This document shows positions 10,001 to 21,238 of a stretch of 64,000 nucleotides of DNA, one piece after another. The notes under the pieces are model-generated. The model was not told the origin of the DNA and did not search any database. It saw only the letters and a list, made by a program, of their open reading frames with translations. Each line of letters starts with the position of its first letter. Position 1 is the stretch's first letter. This DNA comes from Sparassis latifolia (lineage: Eukaryota; Basidiomycota; Agaricomycetes; Polyporales; Sparassidaceae): the NCBI GenBank assembly GCA_018466975.1, contig CM031562.1, positions 4,154,001 through 4,218,000 of the forward strand, given 5' to 3'. A program made the position numbers and the translations under genes.

Positions 10001-10632
10001 GACCTTCAGCGACATCTGCGGCTCCGCTCCCACATGTACATTTACAAGGACCGCTTCGTGCGTGGACAGCGACAGAACACCCATGCAAGGACCACCATCC
10101 AAATTGTTGAGGACAAGGTGAACGCGGATGCCACGTGATACCGGACAACCTTCTCGGCCCTTGTAGCTCTTGCTCAGTCTCTCAACAAGGTCAGCTGGCA
10201 ATCTGAGCTGCGACCGCTCAATACTACGGACGTACGCGGGATGACTGAACCATTATCTCAGGAGAGCGAAGGTAGACGAACATTGGCTTGGATTTGGATG
10301 GCTCCTGGAGCCGGTGAAGGCAGTGTAGGAGACACGCAAGACAGTAAGTGACGCAGATTGTCAATTAATGGATTCTCCTAATACTGCAACTCTCAGGTCT
10401 TCGAATAGAGTGGTGTAAGGCAAGAGCGCGAGCCCATAGGTGGACAGAAGAATGCCAGTTGCTGGAAGAGGAGATGCGCCGTGTCCTCGAATTCCAAGAG
10501 TGGATAGCATCTTGGTGGCTTGACCAAGCAGAAAGGAATGTCGGAAGGTCACCCGAACATGAAGAGGGCTCCGTCGCATATGCATATCGCCAGGCTGAAA
10601 TACGCCGAGCCATAAGCAGCGTTTGTGAATGA
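7071..10632 (+). pseudogene. KDZ (Kyakuja-Dileera-Zisupton) transposase relic
   Basis: Almost the whole protein can be followed over several exons. In order it has an ITYSFLGNGKVTTRTSF block, STWRDRYSDLDVEYIH, a cysteine cluster (CPACQTNQATIRCEDC...CTMCT, CxC2-like), LGLRLQLGH, FGDDFVVVDISGIHEI, FLSIDANFWLK, CARHDMKRP, RYVNMDYIFWS, SYDIACQW, FVIPKFHLPAHQESC, RTDGEGVERGHA and SSTKEMGPGS. The C-terminal region ends AYRQAEIRRAI. These are hallmark KDZ motifs, and the DDE-type residues in the IDAN, SYDIACQW and GEGVERG blocks are recognisable. It is broken by a one-base frame change near 7117 and by in-frame TGA codons at 7765-7767, 9564-9566 and 10136-10138. The first stands where the family has Trp. 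Standard introns still splice in frame. I see no convincing terminal inverted repeats or target duplication. Confidence 0.88.
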
Positions 10633-12011
10633 GCATGGAAGGATGTGCCAGAATGGCTGGAGGTAGAAGACGAGGTGGATTAGTATACAGTACAAAGCAC
10701 TAATGCTATGACGGTTTGAATGGGAATCACAAATTTCGGGGCACATAATACATGCTCGTGCCTGACCGCGCACGATGCACAAGTATGCATACAGTATACT
10801 ATGCTCAGCACACAATGAAGAATGCATATAGGAGAGTGCATAATGCACACTTGTATGCATAAAAGCTGATGTGATGCATCATGGACCGTCCATAATGCAT
10901 AGCAGGTGTGATGCATACAATGACGGGGATGACCAACAAATATTTGAATAGTAGATTTAATATGCATACAGGAGGGTACGTGCGGGCAATACATGTTACA
11001 CGATGATGCATAGAGTATACCGTGGTGTAAGGGGGCGTGCGGAAGCAGGGCGGACGCGCTACAGCTACAGGGTACTGTATTAAGAAAGGAACCTGCAAAC
11101 CGACGGCTGGTCAGCCAATAGTATACAAGTTTCCCTCGCCCACCTGCACGTGAAGACCGACTCTGGCATGATGGAGAGTGTACCTGCAATCGAGAAGTGA
11201 GCCAAGAAACTGCTAATAATGGTGATGACTGGCGGGGGCAACACACCAATGCGGCAGCGAAGGAAGGACGGCACAGGGCCAGCAACGAAGAGCTCAGACA
11301 GATACTGTGCTGATGCGGAGGGGGAAGGAAGGGTAATAGGACCTATTCATGGGATTCACGCACATTGCTATATTTTATGCGGCGCGGCACTGCAAGGATG
11401 AGAGTTGGTGTTGCCAGCCGTGAAAGAGACAATAGTTCTGAGAGACAGGAAGACACCACTCTCCCCCTTAATAGGCCACGCTGCGGCCAACCGAGAATGG
11501 TGGAATAAGGGCAGGAGTGGAGCTGTGTAGGCACAGAGGCAGTGACCGGGGCAATTTGAAATCTGAAGATTGACGTGCCAGGAACGATGAAAAGAAGCGT
11601 CGAAGAGGTTGCTCAATGCTTCGACAGCAGGGCCGTGAGATCTACACGGGGAGGATCTACCCAAGCCTCGGAAAATCGGGGAATAATCTGGAGGGCGCGC
11701 AAGAGGCGCGGTCGTCCAAAAACAAACCATAGGGCGGGAAAGAGAGGGATGCATAATTGTTCGTCTCTATGCATAACAGGATGCATAACCAAGGTGTCCA
11801 AAATGGGATGGACCTATGTGAGGGACATGCATAAACACAAGACTACAGTTACAGGGATGTATGCAACATGACCGGCCTACAGTTATAGGGGTTTATGCAT
11901 CGTTCTGCCAGCTACTGGTGGTGCTTCTCCCAGAACGCGGTGGTATTCGAGTGCTTTGCTGGTATGCCAAGCCTCACGGTCAAGACCTCTCACAGAAAGA
12001 GAACAGCTCAG
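10633..12011. other. gene-free stretch with a dense cluster of ATGCAT motifs
   Basis: From about 10785 to 11900 the palindromic hexamer ATGCAT recurs more than a dozen times, often as ATGCATAA or TATGCATAC. It comes in two clumps: 10785-11010 and 11750-11900. Chance would give one hexamer per four kilobases. The same motif is clustered in the intron near 750-785 and again near 17300-17325. Long minus-strand frames here lack recognisable domains and are not called. Confidence 0.6.
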
Positions 12012-15000
12012 TTACGCACAAGTGAATTTTCCTGACGACAGGCAGGTGAGTATCTTGGGTTCGATTTCGCCCAACTTCTCCATCAGAGCGCGCGGAGTCT
12101 TGCGGATCGTGTTCTTCCCCTTCACTCCGTTGAGCGCCTCAAGCCGGACGTTGTAGTCATTGGCGGCAACGACCCATTTCCATGGCATCATGTCGTAGGA
12201 AACCGACTGGAACTCACTCCGCAGGTTCATGAATAGGTAGAACTCGTCGTCAGTCGAAATTGTAAGTGATAAGATGTGGATACCGGTCGAGATTGAGAAG
12301 ACGCGCTGTGATGCCGTCAGACCTGAGATGTTGAGCGCCGGAAGTGCGAGCGTGAGCGTGAGAGCGGACTGAGTCTTCAGCACAGCCTCAGATGCACCGG
12401 TGGGAAGACTGCGTTTTCCAGACAGCATGCTGGAGGTCGCCCTTGGAGTGCAGACTGCGAAAAAGTCGCTCATACTGGAGGATATGGCCTTCAGCTGACT
12501 CGGACCTGCACCTGCACTGGAACAATGTAATGCTGACTTTGAGGACTACGGAAAATCATCAAAATCGCAACTTGAGATGACCATGGTTGGGTTCTGGAGC
12601 TGCAGGACTCACCACATATGAGGAATTCCACCCTTTCGCACTCAGCTTCAACCTCTTGCTGGCTGCCGCACTGTCAGGCAGGACTTCCGCTGTATTGGAT
12701 TGAGCCACAGCCGCCGTGGGGTGAGACAGCTCGGCATCTGCTTTCCGCTTGGACAGACTGGAGTTTGAGAGGCCGATACGTATCTGATACATCGCAGCGT
12801 CAGTCCTACATGCACCCCAAGAGTCGCACTGGCCGAAAATCACTCACAGGTAAACAGTCGACCTCACGCTGCTTTTGCTCCGCTTTCTGGGAGGTCTTGA
12901 CACTATTGACAGTTGCTGTCTCCGAAGGTGTGCCCTCCAAAAGTATAACCTGTGGGTTGACTGCATCACAGTCAGTCGCCGCCAAGTCACTGGCCCGTCG
13001 CGACGGAGAAATTTTGACGGCGCGATGCAGTGAAGAAAATTCAATGGCCGTCTGACCGGAGGAAGCAGTCATCACCCATGGGCTCGAAGACTCCAGCAAT
13101 GTAGTGAATGCCACGTCCGTTCGGACCAGCTGTAGAGAACTTGAACCGGCTGCATCGTCCGTCAGATTGACAGTAGTCGGAAGTTCCCGAGGTGCACCAC
13201 TCGCCGAGGGGATGCTCAGTGCACCGGTGGGCCATTTGCCATGTGCTGCAGATTCCTGGAGGAGGGCGGGGTTGATGTCAAGCTCCCGCAAAATAGACTC
13301 AGCAGTCAATTCATCCTGCAAGGACAGATCGATCAGTTCATCGGGTTCCTCTTTGATCTCGAGCAGGTTATGATAGTCCATAGTGCTCTTTGCATTCACA
13401 AGACTGAAAGTCTCGCCGCTGGAGACCACCTCAAGCTCGGGAGCCTTGTGAAGACCTGCGGGAAGGGCCCCAATGTCATTGCCAGTAAGTAGCGCATTCC
13501 AAAACTTTGCGACGGTGTTCACCAGTTGAACGTGGTGGGAGCTGAATGTTGTTTGAAGAAAATTGCCCGTCATTTGCTGATCATTCCTGTAGGTGACTCG
13601 GATATTCCGCCGCAACACAAAGTCATGGCACAATGCATGCAGTATGACAATCCCGCTGGCGTGGCTCCGCTGCAGGCTGTTCCACCCTTTGTGGGACCCC
13701 TCAATGTAGCTACCATCTGCTCGCACGTCCTGATGTGGACGCGTGAGGCATCCTTTGTGCACATGAGTAAGCTGGTCCAAATGAACCTGTTTCATTGCAC
13801 TACATGGTGATTAGCAGAACAGGCTATCCACAGAGAAAGGCATCTTACCTTTGCAGCTGCTGCTGTCCACATGCCCTCACGCTTGGCCCACTTCTCGTAT
13901 ATGGCCTCCATCCATCATTCTTGCTCATGTCGATCCCAGTACATGGCTGGACTGTGCTTGTCTGCCGTCGTCTTCAGGATTGCATCAACAATGTCTCTGG
14001 CGACTTCCACCCACAGAGGATTTCTGGTCCCATCGATGATGCAAATGAGATATCTGGCAATCGCTGTGGCTGAGTTACGCAAGAGACGTGATTGGGTGTG
14101 ACATTGCCTACCTCATTAGAAAGTGCCACACGTCTAGGCCAACGTGAATACTTGGAAATGGCTTGAGAATTGCGGAGCGAGAGTGGCAGCAGTTGTCCAC
14201 TATCGCTATACTGGGATCAGCCACATGGAGAATTTGATGTCGTCACTTCAGACCGGTCAGTGCCTCTTCAATCTCTGCTGTGGACTGACTCTGACAGAAG
14301 CGCTGCGTGATCATGAGATGCAGCTGAGGTGAGAGCGGGCACGATGCGTACCCAAGAAATGATCTCGTTCTTCTCGTTGATCACACTGATGATGCCGCCT
14401 TTAAATTCCTTGCTTCGAGTCTTCTTGCTGTCTGTGATGCTTGCCTTTCCCGCGGCACGAAAGGTATTGTCCAGGGAAATGGAGATAGCTACCAAAAGGG
14501 ATGCCGCAGTGAGTGTGCACTGCCGTGGAACCCACAAAGGTGCAAAAGTGTGGATCTCACCGGTCAGTGTTCGTGCATAGTCCTCAGACTCATGCTGTCA
14601 TGTCTGGTCACTAAACTTGGTGTAGATGTCCGTGATCAGGTCATCTGTAATTGAATGGTCACCATAGCCACAAGTTGTGTTCTTGTTTGGCACCGAGAAC
14701 TGTTGGAGTGCTGGAGGAGGGACTAGGCTGTTGTGTCGTTCCAGGTGCCACTTGTAAGCCTGAAGGTAGGCTAGTTTCTGTCTATGATACTCGAGGAGAT
14801 GGAGTTCTACAAATGCGACTGGTAAGGATCCCTCGAGGCACATCAAACTGACCGGGATGCACACGTACATCTGACATTTTCAGCTAGTCCTGCAGATGTC
14901 ATTGATGGACGCAGCTCAGTTATCAGATCGAACAGCTCCCGTGTCACAGCACATCGCCTTAGACAGCATGGGATGGCTGCTGTTTCATCGGCAGTAAGTA

Positions 15001-16735
15001 CTTTATCACCCGAATTTGTGACAGGCACATTGTACTCACGCGGAATTTCCCAGTGCTGTCATCTCTCCCAAAACAGGTGGCTCGTTGTGGAAAAACAGTA
15101 CGTTCCTTGCTCTTCCCCTTCTCACCCATACTTCTTGGCACACTCCTGGCATCGTAACTGGAATCCGAGGGCGGTCTCTTCCTAAGAGAGACCATGGACT
15201 TCACGATGGCCTGTCGTTGTCCAACCTGTCCACTTGACATCGTCCGAGTCGCACTGCGGACATCGCGCAAGCTCAGGAAAATAGAATGGATGGATCACAT
15301 TCACGGGCTTGAGGTACGCTATTTCTGGAACGATGTTTGGCGTGGAATTGCATTTCTTATACTGTTCATATGACGGCGGCAGAAATTGAGGTCCTAAAAG
15401 TGGTACCTCCCAGCGCAGTGTTGGTGCGCACTCCTTCTTCGAATTCCCGTGTAGCTTCGTCTCGTTGTAGACGAAATTCACATATTCGACGACGTGCGCT
15501 TCCCACTCGAGCTGGCCGGTGACTTGTGACTGAGTCTCGTGCTTTCGCTTCCAGGACTTCCAGCGCTTTTCAACCTATCAAACGGGCAACAGTCAGCATG
15601 ATGGTGTTTGAGCTGTAGTGAGTAAATGCACCTGTTCCTTCCAGCTCTTCTCAAAGCCCTTCTTTTTCTCAGCAGCATTTCTGAGGATCGGAATGATGCT
15701 CTCAGGCTCGAAGACAGACATCTGCGGCACTGTGTGGAGGTTTGCTGCAAGAGAGGTTTTAGGGGTACGATGCTCGTCGCTCAAATTTGGGCTCGGTTTC
15801 ACTTTCCATAGCCGATGTCTCAAGTCCGTGTACCAATTCTGAATGCTTATCTTGGCAAGGGACCTATAATACACTCGAAACACCATACTACTCATACATA
15901 CAGTAAACATAAACACGGCAGCAACACCGAACATTCCTATTTGAAACCAAAGACATGCTATCCGTAGTGGTGTGCTACACATGTGTAAGCTACAGCCATT
16001 GTGGTCCAAAGTAATGGCACGCACCATTCCGGCAACAAGCACAGGTTCCGCGTAGTCAAATATCGACCAAATAAATAAGCTCTGCAAGCAAAACACGCCT
16101 GCTGTTATATTCACCACAGTGGATCCAGAACAGGACCCGCAGCGGCCGACCATGCAACTCTGTCGTCTCGACCTGCACCAAGTTCCCAGCACAGTCAAAC
16201 ATGGGAATCGCAGGATTAGCAGCCTGAAAACTACGTATGAACTCGCTCAGGTGACAGACCGATGATTACCTACCTGGTTCCAGTGGACTTTCAACTTGAC
16301 CTTTCCGGTCTCAGGGTCGGCGCGAAGCATTGATGAGACCTCTACAGGACCAGGACCTGGGACTGCAGCCACCACCGCAGCAACAGCCGTCGAGATCCTG
16401 TTCCACTGAATGCATGAAATAAAGTCCGGTCGGGCTTCTATCCAGCACGATGCCGCTAATCGAGATTCCTCAGCATCGGGACCATCATGAATCCCGTCCA
16501 AAGTGGCATTGTCTTCATCAGCTGAGATCTGGCCAATCACCTGAAAGATGACTTGGGCATCCTTCAGGGTGAGGTTCGCAGACACCTGTTCCAGTGAGGC
16601 GAGAGGCATGCAACAGACAGTACGGTAATAAGTCAGAGGTTCAAAGAAAACCGCAGACAGATCAGGACTGTCCGCTGCTTCCAGCAAGCAGATAGATTGC
16701 TGATATGTGTTGAAGAGGTGAGGGGCCATGACCAT
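12012..16735 (-). pseudogene. DDE-transposase-like protein of an agaricomycete repeat family, relic
   Basis: I recognise the layout of a large basidiomycete repeat-encoded protein (DUF6729-type in my recollection, unverified). From the N-terminus: AANPAIPMFDCAGN and TELHGRPLRVLFW (about 16220-16130); KSWKEQ joined to VEKRWKSWKRK; YLKPVNVIHPFYFPEL; a zinc-binding-like block CPQCDSDDVKWTGW and HREVHGLSREE; RCAVTRELFDLITELRPS; SITDDLITDIY; SLDNTFRAAGKASI; IAIVDNCCHSRSAI; LDVWHFLMRYL; GTRNP; then HVHKGCLTRPHQDVRADGS and EGSHKGWNSLQRS; and a C-terminal DDEFYLFMNLR and KWVVAANDYN block. The DNT and DNCC aspartates are consistent with an RNase H-fold transposase. In-frame TGA codons at 14243-14245 and 13915-13917 break it. 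Introns remain spliceable, for example MRYL across 14103-14070. Confidence 0.75.
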
Positions 16736-18030
16736 CGAGCATGCAACGAGGATGAGAGCAAAGAGGAGGAGAGGTGCACCAGCAGCGGCACATTATATAA
16801 CAGGGGCTGAGCACTTACCAAAAAGAAGTGACAGTACTACTGACGCATTGCCACTGCAAGCACTCATTCCAGTCGACAACAATGAGCATATATTAAGCTG
16901 AGGGCATCACGGTGCGCGCGCTCTCTAGTATATCGGACAAGCTTGCCAAAGCTCGAACGAACGTACTTACGCATCAACGATGCACCGGTGCAGGCCCAAA
17001 TTAGGTAACTGTGTTGAATCCTCAACCACTCAGCTCTGGGCAAGCAATCCTGAATGCCTGGAGGCATGCCATACATGTATTACAGTGTCAGAAGCAAGAA
17101 AGGTAGTTGTACAAAGAGTGTACACATAGATGGTTGAGTAAATTCCGCGCGCTGGCGAGGAAAATCCTGGGTGCCTATTTTGACACCGCGGAGGAAAACC
17201 CTGGGCGCTTTCCGGCCCGCCTTCGGCAGGGAAAAGCCTTGGAATGACCAATTTTCCCTGTGGCGGACAAACTCCATGGTGCACTAGGTTCTGATGCTTA
17301 TGCATGAATTACACAAATGCATGCATCACAGTGGTGCTCGAGACATAGTGGTACCGGCCGCTCCCTCATACACTTAGTTGCTGCTCTGCCTCATCACAAA
17401 GTCAATCTCCCACTGACATTAGTGTTTGTGCCTTAGAAAGAGTGTGATGGAAAACCTCACACTGCAGTGGTCCTCATAGTCCATCATTTCTCTTTGTCTG
17501 CATACTTGGACAGCTAAAAAGCTGTCTTCGTCCTCTCCCTAATTTACTATCATCAAGGGATGCATCATTCAGACTCATTCTCAAGCTTTTCTCAGGCCCC
17601 TTACCAGACAGGCTGTGGGCAATGGAGTTCACATTGCTCACTATTCTCCTGCAAACTGGGTTCTCATTTGCAGTATGATCATGCTGAAGGACCATGCCGT
17701 GAGTGTGCAGGTTGTTGTCATTCAGCCAATGCAAGCTTAACTGTGTGTTCACTCCAGTAATACTTCTCCAAGCATCAGAGAAATGGCAATTTTATCTTAT
17801 CTGTCTGATTGATCTGGCACCAGACATTTCAGACTCTTTCAGATGCTAAGTCCATCAGATGATGACATCTGAATCCATGAGGTCCCTTTCTCAATTCAGA
17901 GATTCAGATGGCTTTCAGGCAGATTCAGATGGATTCCAGACTGATTCAGATGGCTTTCAGGTAGATTGAGATGACTTTCAGGCAGATTCAGGCAAGCCAC
18001 AAACACATTTGGAGAAAAATGAACATGAAT
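16736..18030. other. spacer with short degenerate repeats, no recognised gene
   Basis: Near 17155-17245 three related GGAAAA-CCTTGG or GGAAAA-CCTGGG motifs occur, and ATGCAT recurs near 17300. The only other structure is the TCAGAT repeat block at 17846-17990. I find no protein with recognisable motifs on either strand. Confidence 0.5.
17846..17990 (+). repeat. degenerate tandem repeat of about 23-25 bp rich in TCAGAT
   Basis: Units resemble AGATTCAGATGGCTTTCAGGC with substitutions; at least five are recognisable between 17900 and 17990, and isolated CAGAT motifs extend upstream to about 17805. The origin is unknown. Confidence 0.7.
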
Positions 18031-18635
18031 TCAGGGATTAGTACCAGATGCTGTAGCTATGGTATTTGAAGCGATACGAGGTGAGAGAGAATGTACGACG
18101 GTGGCCAGAGGGTCTTGATGATTGGGAAGATTGGGTTTCCTGGACCTAAGTTGTTCAATCCTGGAATGATATCTCGCCAACTTTCCGTACACAACAAGAC
18201 GCGACCACTCCTTCAGTTTAGGTGCTCTGCTGCATAGAGGCAAGTCAGCAGACTGGACTACTGTATACTGGATATGGCACACGTCGTCCACCAGGGTAAT
18301 TCGACCATCGTTTAATTTCAGAAGACGGGGAGGGAATAGCAACACGAGTAGTAGTAATGAATACAGCTCGCGTCAAAGGAGGGAGAGGGCAGGTTCCTTC
18401 AGCTCCTTGGAGGTACATGCGAGACGAGCTAGAGTGCGACGTCTTGAGGGATCAGCGATAATCGTCTCAAGAAAAATTTGCGAGGCATCTGGGCTGCGGA
18501 AAAAAAGGAGAAATGACGAAGATTGTGCAGGAAGGGCAGGCGAGAGAGGTGCAGTAGTGAAGAGAATGCTTCATCAATGGAGCGATGAGGGGCAAGGTGT
18601 TTCAGGGCGTCGCAGTTTTTCAGCCACAGCGTCAC
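18031..18635 (-). pseudogene. possible F-box-type protein fragment
   Basis: Two short minus-strand frames (18635-18429 and 18345-18031) contain LHLSRLPFLHNLRHFSFF and LLFPPRLLKLNDGRITLVDD followed by APKLKEWSRLVVYGKLARY. The last resembles the W-R-L-x-x-Y-A region of agaricomycete F-box proteins, but no F-box itself is visible and no start or full set of introns can be drawn. It overlaps the upstream region of the NKAP-like gene. Treat it as a relic or a chance match. Confidence 0.28.
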
Positions 18636-18693
18636 GTGTTTACGTGAGCGCTTTTTCTGAGTCGACGTTCCATCACTTGCTCATCCTCCTGCC

Positions 18694-20364
18694 ATGGCCA
18701 CCATACATCCCTCACGCCTGGCTCTTGTACCGCACGACCCTAAAGACATTTACCCGTCCAGGCATACTCTTGATCGTGGCCGTTCCCCATCACCCCGATC
18801 CAATCGCCGACTTACTCCTTCACCCTTGAGCAGCGAACTCCGAGGATACCGCAGGGACGATTCACGCGAAGATGACAGAGACAGGCGTAGGGACAGGGGA
18901 AAAGACAAAGATGCAGACACGCACGGAGAAAGAGATCATGACAGCCGGCGCGACGACGCCAAGCGGGAACGTGCGCGGGCAGACGACTACTTTGACGAGG
19001 ACGATAGAAGAAGGAAGCGTAGCCGCACTCGCAGTGTCGACAGGGAGCGTGACTACGAGCGTAGTGACAGGCTAGAGGGGAACAGGCCGCGCCGGCCGAG
19101 TCCCGTGTACTCGGAGTATCGACGCCCGTTGTCGCCTGGAGAGCGCGAGAGGTCCCCGGTGCCGCAGGCACCGTGGCGACAGCACGAGAATATGTACCCC
19201 GGTTACCGAGGCCCACCGCATGGCGGGTACGGTGGAGGTGTAGACTTTTTGGAGAGGTACGTGGTGTGCGCGGCAATGTTGAGGGCTTTGTGTGCTCATA
19301 TACTTGTCTGCCTAGCCGGAGGAAGCAGCGCGAACAGTCTACGATTTCGATATGGCCAACCTCCCCAAGAGCTCCCACTCGAGTATTGTGAGTGTTAGAC
19401 TGACAGTCCCTCACTGAACTAGTTTTCATATAACCTTTTCTGTAGATCTAACAGTCCCGACTCAAAACACCGCAAGAAATCTAGTAAGCGACATCGCGAC
19501 TCTGACGACTCCGACGACTCCGACTCTGATGAGGAGGAGCGGCGACGTCGCGACCGCAAGGAGCGCAAAAAAGCACGGCGAGAGAAGGACATGGACAGGT
19601 ATAAAGACAAGGACAGGGATAGCCATCGCCACAGACACAAACACAAATCCGAATCTCGAAAATACAGCAACGACTCTGACGAAGAAGATAGGCACAAGCA
19701 GAACAGGCATCGAGCTCGAAGCCAAAGCGGGGAAAAGAGCGTGGACAGGCACCGTCAGAGCGAGGCTCGGACAAAGAGCCCTGAGCAGCATCCTCGCACT
19801 CCGGATGTGGATGAGGACGAGTGGGTGGAGAAACCAGCGACCGGTTTGCTCGCGGTCTCGCCGCCAGCCAAGACCAACGGCAGCGCCTTGATGCCGCCTC
19901 CACCTGTGCCCACGTCCGGATCTGCGTCAATGACTGCGAAACGCACCGGGGAAGACGAGGACTCTGACGACGAAGTTGGGCCCCAGCCTCTTCACAAGGT
20001 GACGTCCTCGCGCAAAGTCGACGAGCGGCAGTACGGAGGTGCACTACTACGCGGAGAAGGTAGCGCGATGGCCGCGTTCCTGAAGGACGGCACTGACATG
20101 CGTATCCCTCGTCGTGGTGAAATTGGCCTGTCGTCGGACGAGATTGCTTCGTTCGAATCCGTCGGCTACGTCATGAGCGGCAGCAGGCATCGTCGCATGA
20201 ACGCCGTTCGTATGCGCAAGGAGAACCAGGTTATCAGTGCAGAGGAGAAGCGGGGCATTCTGAAGTTGCAGCAGGAGGAGCGCGAGCGGAGGGAGACGAT
20301 CTTGCGGGAAGAGTTCCAGGAGCTGGTAACTGAGAAGCTCAAGTCGCAGGGAGCTACCAAGTAA
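18694..20364 (+). CDS. NKAP-like spliceosome-associated protein
   Basis: Three exons (18694-19256, 19316-19387, 19446-20364) give 517 residues. The N-terminal two thirds is an Arg/Ser/Asp-rich low-complexity region like those of splicing factors. A short conserved segment, ESRRKQREQSTISIWP, sits exactly on the first two introns and fixes the splicing. The C-terminus (about residues 405-505) is the NKAP/SynMuv domain: RQYGGALLRGEGSAMAAF, IPRRGEIGLSSDEI, SVGYVMSGSRHRRMNAVR, then a charged helix. In animals NKAP is a nuclear protein tied to splicing and transcriptional repression. In fungi a role in pre-mRNA splicing is the likely reading. The start follows CCATGG context (GCCATGG). Confidence 0.88.
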
Positions 20365-20560
20365 TATCACCGATACTGTAGTGACCCTCCGGCAGCCTTT
20401 GTGTACCATGTCATCTATTGTAATGCTATAGATTTCGTCGTAATCGTGCAGTTTTAGTATTAGACGTTTTCCGCTGAATTCTGCTGAACGACCAAAATCA
20501 GTTGAACCATCAACTGCACGCAGGAAGGCTGATACCTCGAAGGACATTGTCCGTCTTTGC

Positions 20561-21238
20561 TCAGAGCTCCTCGCGGGGCCCCTTAGGATCCAATGACACA
20601 AGCTCCACGTCAAACACGAGGGCGGAATTTGGGGGAATAACGTTTCCAAATCCACGAGGTCCTGATTATTGCAATTTCAGGGTTGGTGATTTTTCAAAGA
20701 CACATCTTACTTACCATACGCCATGTTGGGCGGGATGGTAAGCGTACGCTTCTCGTTCGTGCACATGCCCTTCAGACCTTCATCCCAGCCTCGGATTACT
20801 TGACCCATGCCAACTGGGTAGACAGGATACATTAGCATGCACAATGTCAGCGAAAGCATGAACAAGATAACACACGAGTCACGGCGAGGGGCTGTTTACG
20901 ATCGTGACTGACGAGACAAACGCGTTAGTCACCGTAGCAATCGCATTTACTTCGCGTCTATGGCCATTTACCTGGAATCGAACTTGTTGCCGTTCGAGAA
21001 GAGGGTTCCGGTCTAATGTACCCTCAGATGAACGCCCTGAAAGATGTAGAGGAACGCGTTTCTATCTCCTATCCTCACTCACGTAGTGCACCTTGAGGGC
21101 ATCGCCCTTCTGCGCTTGTACAGAGCAGTCCTCTGGCTTGTACGTCGTCTGGATGACCAGATCTTGGGGGGGCTCTGGTGTATCTGCAAGAACGACAAGA
21201 GCGAGGAACAACGTAAACAGATAGGCCAGAAACTTCAT
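20561..21238 (-). CDS. FKBP-type peptidyl-prolyl cis-trans isomerase, ER-lumenal (FKBP2-like)
   Basis: Five exons (21238-21083, 21012-20972, 20907-20876, 20813-20715, 20661-20561) give 142 residues, the usual length for FKBP2/Fpr2. It has a signal peptide ([18 protein letters not shown], residues 1 to about 20), then the FKBP fold: [47 protein letters not shown] and [15 protein letters not shown]. It ends in REEL, an HDEL/KDEL-like retention signal. It should catalyse proline isomerisation during folding in the secretory pathway and be a target of FK506-type drugs. The fold is complete. An in-frame Met 18 codons upstream exists, but the signal peptide favours the chosen start. It is convergent with the NKAP-like gene, 196 bp apart. 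Confidence 0.92.
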
